DNA of 64,000 bases from Pseudohongiella spirulinae (GTDB lineage: Bacteria > Pseudomonadota > Gammaproteobacteria > Pseudomonadales > Pseudohongiellaceae): NCBI RefSeq assembly GCF_001444425.1, contig NZ_CP013189.1, forward strand, positions 558,001 through 622,000, given 5' to 3'. A model generated the notes under the pieces. That model had not been told where the DNA came from and did not search any database. It worked only from the letters and a program-made list of their open reading frames with translations. Made by a program: the position numbers and the translations under genes. Numbering within the stretch: the first letter of the stretch is position 1; each line of letters begins with the position of its first letter. Below, piece by piece: positions 55,647 through 64,000 of this stretch.

Positions 55647-56726
55647 ATCGTTCAAGAAGTTGAGTACGGCGGCGTTGGTCTGCTCCGGCAGTTCCTGCTG
55701 AATCCAGTGGCCAGCGTCCGGTAACAGAATCACCCCGCGCAGGTCGTCCACGACCCGCCGCATGGCGCCTTCCAGCCGGGGCTGGCTGGCGCCGGCGATC
55801 ACCACATCATTCTCTCCGGCGATGAAAAGCGTTGGCACTGTGACCCTGGCATCCGCCAGATGCGGAGTAATCTCCCAATTGCGGTGGAAGTTGCGGTAGT
55901 AGTTCACGCCGCCCCGAAACCCGGCAGCCTCAAACTGACTGACAAAATAATCCAGGTCATCACGTGTCAGCCAGTCGGGCAGTCCTACCGGTGCGCCCAT
56001 ACGGGGAATCCAGCCGCCGGCTGAACGATGCCGGTCGGTCACCTGTGGTGGATGTCGGGGTGAGTCAGGTGACAGATAAAGACGACTCAGCAGACCTTCG
56101 GGATCCGCGTCATACTCCGCCTCTGCGACGCCAGGCTCCTGGTGGTAGAGGATATAGTAGAAGTTATCGCCGTAGGCATTCTGCCAGCTCACCAGCGGTG
56201 ATTCAGGGGCGCGGCCGCTGTAAGGCACGCTCATGGCCACCAATGCTGAAAAGCGATCCGGGTGCAGCAGTACCGTGTTCCAGGCCACAATTGAGCCCCA
56301 ATCGTGGCCCATGATAATGGCAGTGTCTTCGCCGTAGGCATCAACAATGCCGACCATATCAGCGGCCAGAGTGACAATATCATAGTCCTGTACATTGGGC
56401 GGCGCATCGGTCGCGCCATATCCGCGCATGTCTGGGGCGACGACTCGGTAACCCGCTTCAGCCACGGCTTTAATCTGATGGCGCCAGGAATACCATGACT
56501 CGGGCCAGCCATGGGCCATAATGACCAGCGGGCCGGAATCGCCCATGGTGGCCAGACGCATGCGAATGCCATTGGTTTCAATATACCGGAAGCTGATCCC
56601 GGGAACAGGGGATGTTTCATTCATAAGTGAGTTCTCACTAGCGTTGGATTGAGCCAATAGCGCAGACGGCATCATCAAGGTGAGCCATAACGCGATGAGC
56701 GGCCTGAGGAAACGGGACATGATCAT
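55641..56726 (-). CDS. Exported alpha/beta hydrolase, epoxide-hydrolase-like
   Basis: 361 residues with a signal peptide ([19 protein letters not shown]). The fold has oxyanion motif [10 protein letters not shown] (72-81), nucleophile D142 in MGHDWGS, and catalytic His in DAGHWIQQE near the end. Asp as nucleophile plus HGWPES points to an epoxide hydrolase or dehalogenase; two Tyr residues in the lid (FYYILY) favour the former. Periplasmic location is uncommon for this group. Confidence 0.88.
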   Translation of the reverse strand: MIMSRFLRPLIALWLTLMMPSALLAQSNASENSLMNETSPVPGISFRYIETNGIRMRLATMGDSGPLVIMAHGWPESWYSWRHQIKAVAEAGYRVVAPDMRGYGATDAPPNVQDYDIVTLAADMVGIVDAYGEDTAIIMGHDWGSIVAWNTVLLHPDRFSALVAMSVPYSGRAPESPLVSWQNAYGDNFYYILYHQEPGVAEAEYDADPEGLLSRLYLSPDSPRHPPQVTDRHRSAGGWIPRMGAPVGLPDWLTRDDLDYFVSQFEAAGFRGGVNYYRNFHRNWEITPHLADARVTVPTLFIAGENDVVIAGASQPRLEGAMRRVVDDLRGVILLPDAGHWIQQELPEQTNAAVLNFLNDL

Positions 56727-56773
56727 GTTTACTCCGAATTTGCTATCATGGAACAGAGCTTACCGTATTCAGG

Positions 56774-57112
56774 ATGCAAGACACACCACCGATGCTGACA
56801 TTAATGGATCTGGTCTGGATGGCCGCACTGGTGCTGCTGGTTAATCACTGGTGGCGCTCTCGCGACGCCAAGGCATTCGCCTTGCAATATGCCGCACGAC
56901 GTTGTGCTGAACTGGACCTGCAGTTGCTTGACCAGAGTATGGTGCTGAAAAAAATTCGTTTGCGCCGGGGCAGCGACGGCTTTCTGCACTGGTTCAGACG
57001 CTACGATTTCGAATTCTCTTCGACTGGCACTGAGCGCTATCCTGGCTCAGTCGAACTGGCCGGCAACCGCCTGCTGAGCATCGAGCTGGCGGCGCACATC
57101 ACCACTCATTAA
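56774..57112 (+). CDS. DUF3301 small membrane protein
   Basis: 112 residues. One N-terminal membrane helix (LMDLVWMAALVLLVNHWW) is followed by the DUF3301 core: AARRCAELDLQLLDQSMVLKKIRLRRG and FHWFRRYDFEFSSTGTERYPGSVELAG. Function unknown. It is convergent with the alkylsulfatase, ten bases apart. Confidence 0.85.
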   Translation: MQDTPPMLTLMDLVWMAALVLLVNHWWRSRDAKAFALQYAARRCAELDLQLLDQSMVLKKIRLRRGSDGFLHWFRRYDFEFSSTGTERYPGSVELAGNRLLSIELAAHITTH

Positions 57113-57122
57113 TGTCGGCTAT

Positions 57123-59636
57123 TTAATGTTTTGTGCCCGGCATAATCTCAAAGGTCGGATCAAACTCGACCAGTACGGAGGCCAGTTGCTGCAGCACGGC
57201 CACATTGCCTTCCACCTGGCCGCGTCCGGCACCAAGCTGGGTTGCCAGCGTCGCCTGCCCCATGATCACAGTATCCAGGTCGCTGCGGTTCATTCGAATA
57301 GTGGCGTCAGCCTGCTCTGACTGATAACCGCTGATATTCGTCAGTGTGCCACCACGCATTTCAATCACAAACTGCTCGCCGGTATCCGGCGTCACGAAGT
57401 TGATGATAAAGGCCATGCCGTCAGCTGCCCGGCTGTCCACGCGAGTAGCAACGGCGTCCCACCATTGGGAAGTGGTCATGGCGCGCGCCAGATCGGGGCT
57501 TGTGCCACGCGCCGGACCGGCTGGTGCGATCCCGTAGCGCAGCTCCTGAGCCGCGGTAAGAAATACATTACGCATGCTGGTGCTCTCGTATTGATAGCCG
57601 AGCTGCTCAAAGACATCAGCCAGTCGACTCTTGGCCGCCTGATTGCCAGGCTCGCCATAAACCAGTTTATTAAGCAGCTCCATCGCCAGACGGTAATTGC
57701 CCTGTGCTACCAGTTCGTCAGAGCGCTTCATAATGGCGTTGGCACCGCCCATCATGGATACAAATTCTGGTGCGGACTCTTCCGGTGATAATGGTGCCAG
57801 GGTGGCCGGGTTACCGTCCCAGTAACCCAGGTAGCGGTTGATCACAGCGCGCGAATTGTGAAACTCAGAGCCGTGATACTGGCGCACCGCCCAGCTTTGC
57901 TGCAGTGACTGCGGAACCTGATATTCATTGTGCATCTGATTAATGGTGACGCCACGATTGGCCAGGTTCAGCACCTGATTGTTCAGGTTGGCGTATGCAT
58001 CGCGCTGGTCGCGCATCACTTCCTGGATGCGTTCGTTGCCCCAGCGCGGCCAGTTGTGTGAAGAGACCATGACTTCCGCATCGCGGCCGAAGCGATAAAG
58101 TGCTTCATTTATCTGTCGGGACCAGGATAGAGCATCGCGAACCAGAGCGCCGCGTAATGTGTAGATATTATGGATGGTGGCGGTAATATTCTCTGCTGCC
58201 CAGAACACCTTGCTGTCCGGAAACCAGGCATTCATCTCGGCGGGAGCTTCCGTGCCGGGTGTGTTCTGAAAGACAACTCTGACGCCATCAATCATGTGCT
58301 CTTCAAAGTCATCTGTGACCACAACAGTCGGCGCGATAAGACCGCTGCTGCCGCGCGCCAGGCCCTTGCCGATGGCCGAGTCAACCTGGCCGAAGGGGCT
58401 GGCAGGCAGGGGGTTGCCATATTGATAAGAGGCGCGACGGGTCATGGCATTGCCGGCGTAGACATTTTCAGAAATTGCTTCTTCCATAAAACCCACTGGT
58501 GCGTATATCTGCACACGGCCCGCGCTCACATCTGCTTCGTCCACAACGCCTCTGACGCCGCCAAAGTGATCGATATGTGAGTGCGAATATACGATAGCTG
58601 TGACGGGCAGTTCCCCGAGCTGCTCGTTGGCAAAGGCCAGCGCCGCTGCCGCCGTTTCGCTGGTCAGCAGCACGTCAAACAGAATCCAGCCAGTCTCACC
58701 ACGTATCAGCGTCATGTTGGCCAGATCGTAGCCCCGGATCTGGTATATAAAATCCGGCACTACTTCATACAGGCCGTAGTTCATATTGAGTGTGGCCTGA
58801 CGCTGCAAAGAAGGGTGGATACTGTCGTAGTCCTGCCCATTCAGCAGAAACTCATAACGGCCCATATCCCATACTACGTTGCCGGCGGCGCCCATAATGC
58901 GGTCGTAAGGTGGTGCGGCAATAAAGCCGCGTTGAGATTCCGCAAAATCACGGTCATCCTCGAATGGCAGGGAGGCGCGCAGCGCTGTATGCTGGCGAGT
59001 GGTAGCGTCACTGGCCGTATTGGGTCGGCCCCAGGGCGGCGGGGGTGCCGAAACTGGCTGACCGAGATCAAACTCGACCCGGAACAAGCGGTCAGAATCG
59101 CGTCTTGCCAGCTCATAATAAAAGTGACGACCCGGATGGATCTCCATAGCCCAGACATTAGTCAGCGATACCATCAGGCCTTCATGGGTAAACATGTCGA
59201 TAGAAAACTGATCGACCGGAAATTCCTGGCGCATGGCCGTTCCGACGTCCTCGGTGTCTCCGCCGTACATGGTCACCGCGTCATCGCTGCCGTCCTCATG
59301 GCGGTGGTCATGTTTCAGCCGCAGGCCGTCATCAGTGCGGGTCAGAATCCAGGTACGGCTGTGATCGTTGCCAACATGAAAGGGGATACGGATTTCGTTG
59401 GCGGTGCACTCCCGGACCTGCATGACCAGGCTCTGGCCTTCAAAAGGATCATCGTCCACCGGGGGATTATTGGCGACAATTCTGCCGCTGAATGATTGAC
59501 CACAGTATTGAGCAATGTTGGCCATAAACGCGTCGGCAGGCGTCGGGGCGACGTTAGTGACGGGGTTGGCATTGGTGGTGCAATAGCTCAGTACCAGGGC
59601 GGAAGTCAGACACAACACTGCGGGCAGCCGTTTCAT
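57123..59636 (-). CDS. Alkylsulfatase (SdsA1-type) fused to an N-terminal export module
   Basis: 837 residues, about 180 longer than SdsA1. An export signal with Cys19 (a poor lipobox, LSYC) is followed by a separate module at 35-195 (CGQSFSGRIVANNPP, MQVRECTANEIRIPFHVG, RTWILTRTDDGLRLKHDHRHED, FYYELARRDSDRLFRVEFD). The alkylsulfatase follows: zinc-site SHSHIDHFGG (H352, H354, D356, H357), dimerisation region, and a C-terminal SCP2-like domain (FIINFVTPDTGEQFVIEMRGG). It should hydrolyse sulfate esters such as alkyl sulfates outside the cytoplasm. The first module's function is unknown. Confidence 0.92.
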   Translation of the reverse strand: MKRLPAVLCLTSALVLSYCTTNANPVTNVAPTPADAFMANIAQYCGQSFSGRIVANNPPVDDDPFEGQSLVMQVRECTANEIRIPFHVGNDHSRTWILTRTDDGLRLKHDHRHEDGSDDAVTMYGGDTEDVGTAMRQEFPVDQFSIDMFTHEGLMVSLTNVWAMEIHPGRHFYYELARRDSDRLFRVEFDLGQPVSAPPPPWGRPNTASDATTRQHTALRASLPFEDDRDFAESQRGFIAAPPYDRIMGAAGNVVWDMGRYEFLLNGQDYDSIHPSLQRQATLNMNYGLYEVVPDFIYQIRGYDLANMTLIRGETGWILFDVLLTSETAAAALAFANEQLGELPVTAIVYSHSHIDHFGGVRGVVDEADVSAGRVQIYAPVGFMEEAISENVYAGNAMTRRASYQYGNPLPASPFGQVDSAIGKGLARGSSGLIAPTVVVTDDFEEHMIDGVRVVFQNTPGTEAPAEMNAWFPDSKVFWAAENITATIHNIYTLRGALVRDALSWSRQINEALYRFGRDAEVMVSSHNWPRWGNERIQEVMRDQRDAYANLNNQVLNLANRGVTINQMHNEYQVPQSLQQSWAVRQYHGSEFHNSRAVINRYLGYWDGNPATLAPLSPEESAPEFVSMMGGANAIMKRSDELVAQGNYRLAMELLNKLVYGEPGNQAAKSRLADVFEQLGYQYESTSMRNVFLTAAQELRYGIAPAGPARGTSPDLARAMTTSQWWDAVATRVDSRAADGMAFIINFVTPDTGEQFVIEMRGGTLTNISGYQSEQADATIRMNRSDLDTVIMGQATLATQLGAGRGQVEGNVAVLQQLASVLVEFDPTFEIMPGTKH

Positions 59637-59718
59637 GGTTATCTCTCAACAGATTGAACGGATTCAGTTTTGTGCACAAGACTAGCGTTTTTGAACGGGC
59701 CAGGCAATGCGCAAGGTT

Positions 59719-59747
59719 TTGACAAGGCATTGTTCGGACTCTATTCT
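59719..59747 (+). promoter_or_regulatory. Sigma-70 promoter of acylase gene
   Basis: Perfect -35 TTGACA (59719-59724), 17-base spacer, -10 TATTCT (59742-59747). The start codon is 33 bases downstream. Confidence 0.75.
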
Positions 59748-59780
59748 GAAAGCCCTTTCCCTTGCAACCGGAGAATAACG

Positions 59781-62096
59781 ATGCGCCCGTCACTGCTTCC
59801 TGCTGGTCTGCTGTTTGCTTCTTCCGCGCTGTTGCTGGCAGCCTGTTCTGAGTCCTCGCCACCACCGGCGAGCAACCCCGTCGCAGAAACAGCGCATCAG
59901 TATGACACGGAAATACGCTGGACCAGTTACGGCATCCCTCATGTAAAAGCGGATGACTGGGGCAGCCTGGGGTATGGTTTTGCTTACGCAACGGCCAATG
60001 ATGCGATCTGCACCATTGCCCGTGATGTGCTGATGGTCAATGGTGAGCTGTCCGCGACCTTCGGCGAGGAAAACGGCAACTACGAAAGCGATGTGTTTCA
60101 TAGGGCGGTACTCGATGAGGCCATGATCGAGCGTTTCCGCAGTGGGCAGGAAGAGCGAACACTTGAGTTCTCTGCGGGTTATGTGGCGGGTTATAACCGC
60201 TACCTTGCCGACAATGCCGATGATTTGCCAACGGCCTGTGCAGGTGCTGACTGGGTGCGCACACTGACTGAGCGTGATGTCGACAAGTTGACGGTCGGGG
60301 TTGGTATTCGCTATGGGCTGGGGCTGTTTCAGCGGGAGATGGCTAACGCCGCGCCCCCCGGCAATCCGGTGGCCAGGCTGCAGTCTGACTTTGACATCGA
60401 GACAGGTATCGGTAGCAATGCGGTGGCCATGGGGCGCGATGTGACGGAAACGGGCAGTGGCATTTTGCTGGGCAATCCGCACTATCCCTGGCAGGGCTCC
60501 TCGCGCTTCCACATGATTCATACCACCATTCCCGGCGAAGTGGATGTCATGGGTGTAAGTCTGTACACCACCAACCGCATAGCAATTGGGTTTAACCATG
60601 ATGTCGCCTGGTCGCACACCGTGTCCACGGGGATGCGTTCAACCGTCTATGCGCTGGAACTGGATCCGGAAAATCCCACGCGTTATCGATACGGCGATGA
60701 CTTCAGGGATATGGAGCGTGTCAGTATCGAGGTGCCGGTGCGTAATATTGAAGGTGGTATTTCACAACGCAGCCACGATGTTTATATGACGCATTTTGGT
60801 CCGGTGCTGGTGTCTGACCAGCTTCCCTGGACCAATGAAAGTGCTTATGCGATTCGCGATGTCAATTTGTATAACGATCGCATGGCGGCCACGTATGATG
60901 CCTTGAACAAGGCGCGCAATATCGATGAGGTAGAGGCTGCCCTGAGCCTGCAAGGTGTATCCTGGGTCAATACAATCGCCGCTGACCGTGACGGCACCGC
61001 GTTTTACGCCGATATCAGCGTAGTCCCCAATGTTGATGCCGACCTGATCGGGCGCTGCCGCGTCACGACTGAAGGTGTGCCGGCCCGTGTTGTGATTCTT
61101 GACGGCAGTGATCCGGACTGTGAGTGGTATGATGCGGCTGAATCCGAGGTGCCCGGCGCAATGCCCGCAGGCAACATGCCACGCATTCGCCGTGATGATT
61201 ACGTGCATAATGCCAATGACAGCTACTGGCTGAGCACACCGCGTGAGCCGCTTGAAGGTTATTCGCCGATCATTGGCAGTGAGCGCTCGCAGGTCTCACT
61301 GAGGACGCGTGCCGGGCTGGTGTTTATCGAGCAGGCGCTGGCCAGCGGAGAAAAAATGCGACCCGACCATATTCAGGATATGCTGTTCAGTCACCGACAT
61401 TTTGGAGCTGAGCTGTTCCTGGATGAGGTGCTGGCGCTGTGCAGCTCAAACAACGAAACTGTGACCTTCGAAAATGAGGAGATTGATGTAACGCCAGCCT
61501 GTTCTGCGCTGGCCGACTGGGATCGTCGCGAAGATATCGACAGCCGCGGCGCTCATGTCTGGCGAGAATTCTGGCGACAGGCAGCACGTATCAGCGATCG
61601 CTATGTGGTTCCCTTTGATGTAGAGGATCCGGTAAATACGCCACGGCAGTTGGCGACCGACAACCCTGAGGTTCGCGAGGGCTTGTTGCAGGCGTTGGCC
61701 CATTCGCAGACCTTCTGGCAGCAACAGGGCATAGCTCTGGACGCTGAGCTCGGGACGCTGCAGTATGAACCGCGCAATGATGAACGGATTCCGATTCCGG
61801 GCGGTGACGGCGGTGCCGGCATGTGGAGTGTGATCACCTCTCAGTTCAATGCTGAGCAGCAGGCCTATTCGCCTATCCTGCACGGCAACAGCTACATGCA
61901 GGTTATCAGCTGGGATCAGGATGGTCGGGTTGATCCGCGAGCCATACTGAGTTATTCGCAGTCGGAAGATCCGCGTTCGCCGCATTTTGCTGATCAAACC
62001 CGGTTGTATTCACAAAGTCAGTGGCTGGAGCTGCCGTTTTATGAAGAAGACATTCTGGCAGATCCGAATCTGCTTAGTTTACGTTTACAGGAATAA
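59781..62096 (+). CDS. Penicillin-acylase-family Ntn hydrolase lipoprotein
   Basis: 771 residues from ATG 59781 (GGAG upstream). The signal ends in a lipobox (LLAAC, Cys22). An alpha-chain-like region (DTEIRWTSYGIPHVKADDWGSLGYGFAYATANDA) is followed by the autoproteolysis site GIGSNAVAMG with nucleophile Ser212, then HYPWQGSSRFH and the beta chain. Relatives cleave amides, including acyl-homoserine lactones (PvdQ, HacB) and beta-lactam side chains; the substrate here is open. Lipid attachment of the alpha chain would hold the enzyme at the membrane. Confidence 0.92.
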   Translation: MRPSLLPAGLLFASSALLLAACSESSPPPASNPVAETAHQYDTEIRWTSYGIPHVKADDWGSLGYGFAYATANDAICTIARDVLMVNGELSATFGEENGNYESDVFHRAVLDEAMIERFRSGQEERTLEFSAGYVAGYNRYLADNADDLPTACAGADWVRTLTERDVDKLTVGVGIRYGLGLFQREMANAAPPGNPVARLQSDFDIETGIGSNAVAMGRDVTETGSGILLGNPHYPWQGSSRFHMIHTTIPGEVDVMGVSLYTTNRIAIGFNHDVAWSHTVSTGMRSTVYALELDPENPTRYRYGDDFRDMERVSIEVPVRNIEGGISQRSHDVYMTHFGPVLVSDQLPWTNESAYAIRDVNLYNDRMAATYDALNKARNIDEVEAALSLQGVSWVNTIAADRDGTAFYADISVVPNVDADLIGRCRVTTEGVPARVVILDGSDPDCEWYDAAESEVPGAMPAGNMPRIRRDDYVHNANDSYWLSTPREPLEGYSPIIGSERSQVSLRTRAGLVFIEQALASGEKMRPDHIQDMLFSHRHFGAELFLDEVLALCSSNNETVTFENEEIDVTPACSALADWDRREDIDSRGAHVWREFWRQAARISDRYVVPFDVEDPVNTPRQLATDNPEVREGLLQALAHSQTFWQQQGIALDAELGTLQYEPRNDERIPIPGGDGGAGMWSVITSQFNAEQQAYSPILHGNSYMQVISWDQDGRVDPRAILSYSQSEDPRSPHFADQTRLYSQSQWLELPFYEEDILADPNLLSLRLQE

Positions 62097-62151
62097 CCGG
62101 CTCTTTTTAGCGCCACAGAAGTTTTAACAGGACAGAAGGAAGACATCATCA

Positions 62152-62694
62152 ATGCAGTGGATGTTAGGACGTTTATCGGCTCTGGCACTGTTGACAGGTT
62201 TGCTCAGCGCCTGTGTAAATCATCAGATATTGGATCAGTGGCCAGAGACAGTGCCGGACCAGCGCTATTTCATCGAAGCTTATCATCAGGATGAGTTGAA
62301 TCAACAGCGTCAGAGTGACGTGGAGTACCTGAATTGGGTTGTGCGCTTTTATCAGGGTTCAGAGTTGATGGTGACGGGCTGGAATGACATCACGCCTGCG
62401 GTATTGCTGGATCTTGAAGGTGACGTGCTGCAGCAGGCGCAACAGAAAAGCCATCGACTTGGCTTGTTGATCTCGGCTGAATGGGCCAAGGATAACGATG
62501 TGCGCGACATCGATTCGGCCATGCTGAGTCTGTGGGGCAGTATCATGGTGGCAGTGCAGGAGCCCGAGATGCGACTGGCTGCAATGGATCTGATCAGCAA
62601 TGACGTTGAAGCCCTGTTGTCAAATCAATTGCACGCCAGTGATATCTCCGAGCAGCGCTACATCAATCGCCTGGGGCTGGATCCTGATTTCTGA
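62152..62694 (+). CDS. Lipoprotein of unknown function
   Basis: 180 residues. Lipobox LLSAC predicts lipidation at Cys 21. The mature part is helical with no recognised domain (DQRYFIEAYHQDELNQQRQSDVEYLNWVVRFYQG; later LLISAEWAKDNDVRDIDSAM). AGAAGGAAG precedes the ATG. It lies 55 bases after the acylase gene without a clear terminator between, so co-transcription is possible. Confidence 0.65.
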   Translation: MQWMLGRLSALALLTGLLSACVNHQILDQWPETVPDQRYFIEAYHQDELNQQRQSDVEYLNWVVRFYQGSELMVTGWNDITPAVLLDLEGDVLQQAQQKSHRLGLLISAEWAKDNDVRDIDSAMLSLWGSIMVAVQEPEMRLAAMDLISNDVEALLSNQLHASDISEQRYINRLGLDPDF

Positions 62695-62700
62695 TCCGGC

Positions 62701-63237
62701 TCAGTCGGGGCGGTTGCAGCGCGGGTCATTTTGCTGAATGCCAACCAGCATTTCGCGGCTCAGCGGAATGGGAGCGCAGCCGTGATTCTGCTCGCAGATC
62801 ATGTCCCACTGCGGCTCTGCCAGTTTATGACAGTCCAGGCAGTTGCCGCCGAAGCGGTTAACAACATCGGTGAAGCCGCGTGTGACGATGCTGGAACCTT
62901 CGGCGCTCACCTCCAGTTCAAAAAATTCCCAGTCATTGGTTTCCGGGCTGGTACCTGCGGGTTGTTTGATCATGACCTCAGTCGGTACCAGTTGTACCAG
63001 AGAACCGGTTGGCCAGGTGCCACCGGTTTCCGAGTTGGCAACCGCCAGTGTTGCCTCAAGATCTCCGAGCAGGTTGTCAACAAAGAAGCCGCGCACTGGT
63101 GTCATATCAGTGATGCAGTCGAAGGTTGATTCGTCCACTTCAATCAGTGCTTGCGCCGCCTTGAGCTGAGTGACTCCCGCCAGAGTGGCTGCTGTTGCCA
63201 GAACAGCAGACAATCCCAAAATTTTGACTCGATTCAT
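62701..63237 (-). CDS. Exported mono-haem c-type protein
   Basis: 178 residues with a signal peptide (ILGLSAVLATAATLAGVTQLKAA). One CxxCH haem site, CLDCH, is at 133-137. It is followed by CEQNHGCAPIPLS and a terminal DPRC, so extra Cys pairs may form disulfides. The preceding ~90 residues are beta-rich and may be a cytochrome P460-like domain, but this is uncertain. No partner enzyme is adjacent. Transcription probably starts from the operator-bearing promoter at 63273-63301. Confidence 0.75.
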   Translation of the reverse strand: MNRVKILGLSAVLATAATLAGVTQLKAAQALIEVDESTFDCITDMTPVRGFFVDNLLGDLEATLAVANSETGGTWPTGSLVQLVPTEVMIKQPAGTSPETNDWEFFELEVSAEGSSIVTRGFTDVVNRFGGNCLDCHKLAEPQWDMICEQNHGCAPIPLSREMLVGIQQNDPRCNRPD

Positions 63238-63272
63238 CGTGTGTATTCCTGAATGTTATTAGATTGCTGGCG

Positions 63273-63301
63273 ATAATATCGTGCACGATACAAATCGGCA
63301 A
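63273..63301 (-). promoter_or_regulatory. Promoter of haem protein gene with palindromic operator
   Basis: On the minus strand: TTGCCG (63301-63296), 17-base spacer, TATTAT (63278-63273). The perfect 14-bp palindrome TATCGTGCACGATA (63277-63290) fills the spacer and touches the -10, an ideal repressor position. The MarR-type gene directly upstream is the obvious candidate regulator. Confidence 0.6.
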
Positions 63302-63772
63302 TTAGTCAGAAGTCATTCTTTGAAGGTGAGCCAGAAAACTGTCGAGCTGACGCTTCAGGGCAATGGCTTCTTCTATCGGGTAATCAACCTGGGAGACCAG
63401 GCTGGCCGGGATGCAATCACATTTTTTACGCAGGGCTTTCCCGGAGCGGGTCAGATGGATATTGACCACCCGCTCATCGCTGTCACTGCGGCGACGCTCC
63501 ACCAGATCCATCAACTCCAGCCGTTTTAACAGCGGTGTCAGCGTATTGGTCGCCAACTGCGCTCGCTTGCCGATGTAACCAACAGTACAGGGGCTGTTCT
63601 CCCACAGAATCAACAGCACAATATACTGCGGATAGGTCAGCCCGAGTGGTTCCAGAAAAGGCTGATACAGGCGGGTGACCAGACGCGAGGCGGCATACAG
63701 GGGAAAACAGATCTGATTATCGAGTGCCAGCGGATCAAAGTCTTCCGGTAAGGTTGCTGCCGTTTTTCTCAT
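63302..63772 (-). CDS. MarR/OhrR-family transcriptional regulator
   Basis: 156 residues, winged helix-turn-helix (LTYPQYIVLLILWE, IGKRAQLATNTLTPLLKRLELMDLVERRRSDSDERVVNIHLT). The N-terminal DNQICFPLYAASR places Cys22 where OhrR proteins carry the peroxide-sensing cysteine, so oxidant-responsive repression is likely. No ohr gene is next to it. The gene ends at the -35 of the haem protein promoter. Confidence 0.88.
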   Translation of the reverse strand: MRKTAATLPEDFDPLALDNQICFPLYAASRLVTRLYQPFLEPLGLTYPQYIVLLILWENSPCTVGYIGKRAQLATNTLTPLLKRLELMDLVERRRSDSDERVVNIHLTRSGKALRKKCDCIPASLVSQVDYPIEEAIALKRQLDSFLAHLQRMTSD

Positions 63773-63795
63773 CGGTCATTCAGTCCAGTCTGTTG

Positions 63796-64000
63796 TCATG
63801 AAGCTTTCAGTTCCTTGTGACGGACAATTATCTTGTCCATGTCGTGCCGACAGGAACCGGCTTTTTTGATCAGCTTATCCTCACAGATGTCGCAGCGCAC
63901 GCATTCTTTGAAGTCTATTTTCTCGCGCTTGATGGCGCCGGTTGGACAGGCATGCTCACAGACGGTACAGACGCCACATTGAGGCACGCGTTTAATACGG
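63796..64000 (-). CDS. 4Fe-4S protein, C-terminal fragment (NosR/NirI-like)
   Basis: The frame is open to the window edge, so the gene starts outside. The visible end has two clusters: CGVCTVCEHACP and CVRCDICEDK, followed by a CRHDM motif. This arrangement resembles C-terminal ferredoxin-like domains of NosR/NirI-type membrane electron-transfer proteins, but the membrane part cannot be seen. A GTG at 63987 is in frame but is more likely internal. Confidence 0.65.
   Translation of the reverse strand, partial: RIKRVPQCGVCTVCEHACPTGAIKREKIDFKECVRCDICEDKLIKKAGSCRHDMDKIIVRHKELKAS

Noticed and set aside
59554-60617. Long minus-strand frames under the acylase gene
   Set aside because: Shadow frames of a well-supported plus-strand gene with lipobox and Ntn motif; no family similarity.
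1-64000. tRNA, rRNA, insertion sequences, prophage or att sites
   Set aside because: No T-loop/acceptor patterns, transposase or integrase motifs, or flanking direct repeats were recognised; a tRNAscan-type and IS search would be needed to be sure.

Overview
The window reads as chromosomal DNA of a free-living, probably aquatic gammaproteobacterium. The supporting gene set is TonB-dependent uptake, Tat-exported PhoX, bacterioferritin with its ferredoxin, RecQ, TrhO, RimK, SURF1, MASE3/GGDEF/EAL signalling, DUF3014/DUF3301/DUF3450/DUF1653 proteins, many lipoproteins and two chemoreceptors. Base composition looks even and coding density is very high. No tRNA, rRNA, insertion sequence, prophage or CRISPR array was recognised, and no gap between genes exceeds 300 bases. 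The taxonomic placement is an inference from gene families only.

Layout. 1-7.1 kb: end of a dienelactone-hydrolase-like gene, a diguanylate cyclase, a TonB receptor/Nudix pair, then SDR, SlyD-type isomerase and an ALDH/VOC pair. 7.2-13.5 kb: a TPR protein, exported peroxiredoxin, DUF3014 protein, RecQ, TrhO and small proteins. 13.5-15.8 kb: an exported protein with eleven perfect SDKSGK repeats, and an MscS channel. 15.9-28.1 kb: ten co-directional ABC-importer genes forming two complete peptide importers, one Opp-like and one Yej-like. 28.2-31.6 kb: DUF3450 protein and a P-type cation ATPase. 31.5-40.7 kb: RimK, then a seven-gene forward run (GT-C transferase, GT2 transferase, EmrE-like flippase subunit, M16 protease pair, SURF1, RimK-like ATP-grasp). 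40.7-46.4 kb: a five-gene reverse run (chemoreceptor, DCC protein, FeS photolyase-like protein, FAD oxidoreductase, GNAT-C39 protease fusion). 46.5-50 kb: PhoX behind a PHO box, and Bfd/Bfr behind a Fur box. 50-55.6 kb: MASE3-PAS-GGDEF-EAL protein, NarL-type regulator and a second chemoreceptor. 55.6-64 kb: exported hydrolases (epoxide-hydrolase-like, a fused alkylsulfatase, a penicillin-acylase-type lipoprotein), a haem c protein, a MarR/OhrR regulator and the end of an Fe-S protein.

How the parts work together. Phosphate, iron and motility control can be read directly: a two-repeat PHO box ahead of phoX, a Fur-like site across the bfd promoter, and sigma-28-like promoters with exact 11-base spacers ahead of both chemoreceptors. 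The most unusual regions are the chemoreceptor-photolyase-oxidoreductase-protease run facing an ATP-grasp ligase, an OppC permease carrying a fibronectin-III-like insert, an alkylsulfatase fused to an uncharacterised export module, and the lysine-rich repeat protein.
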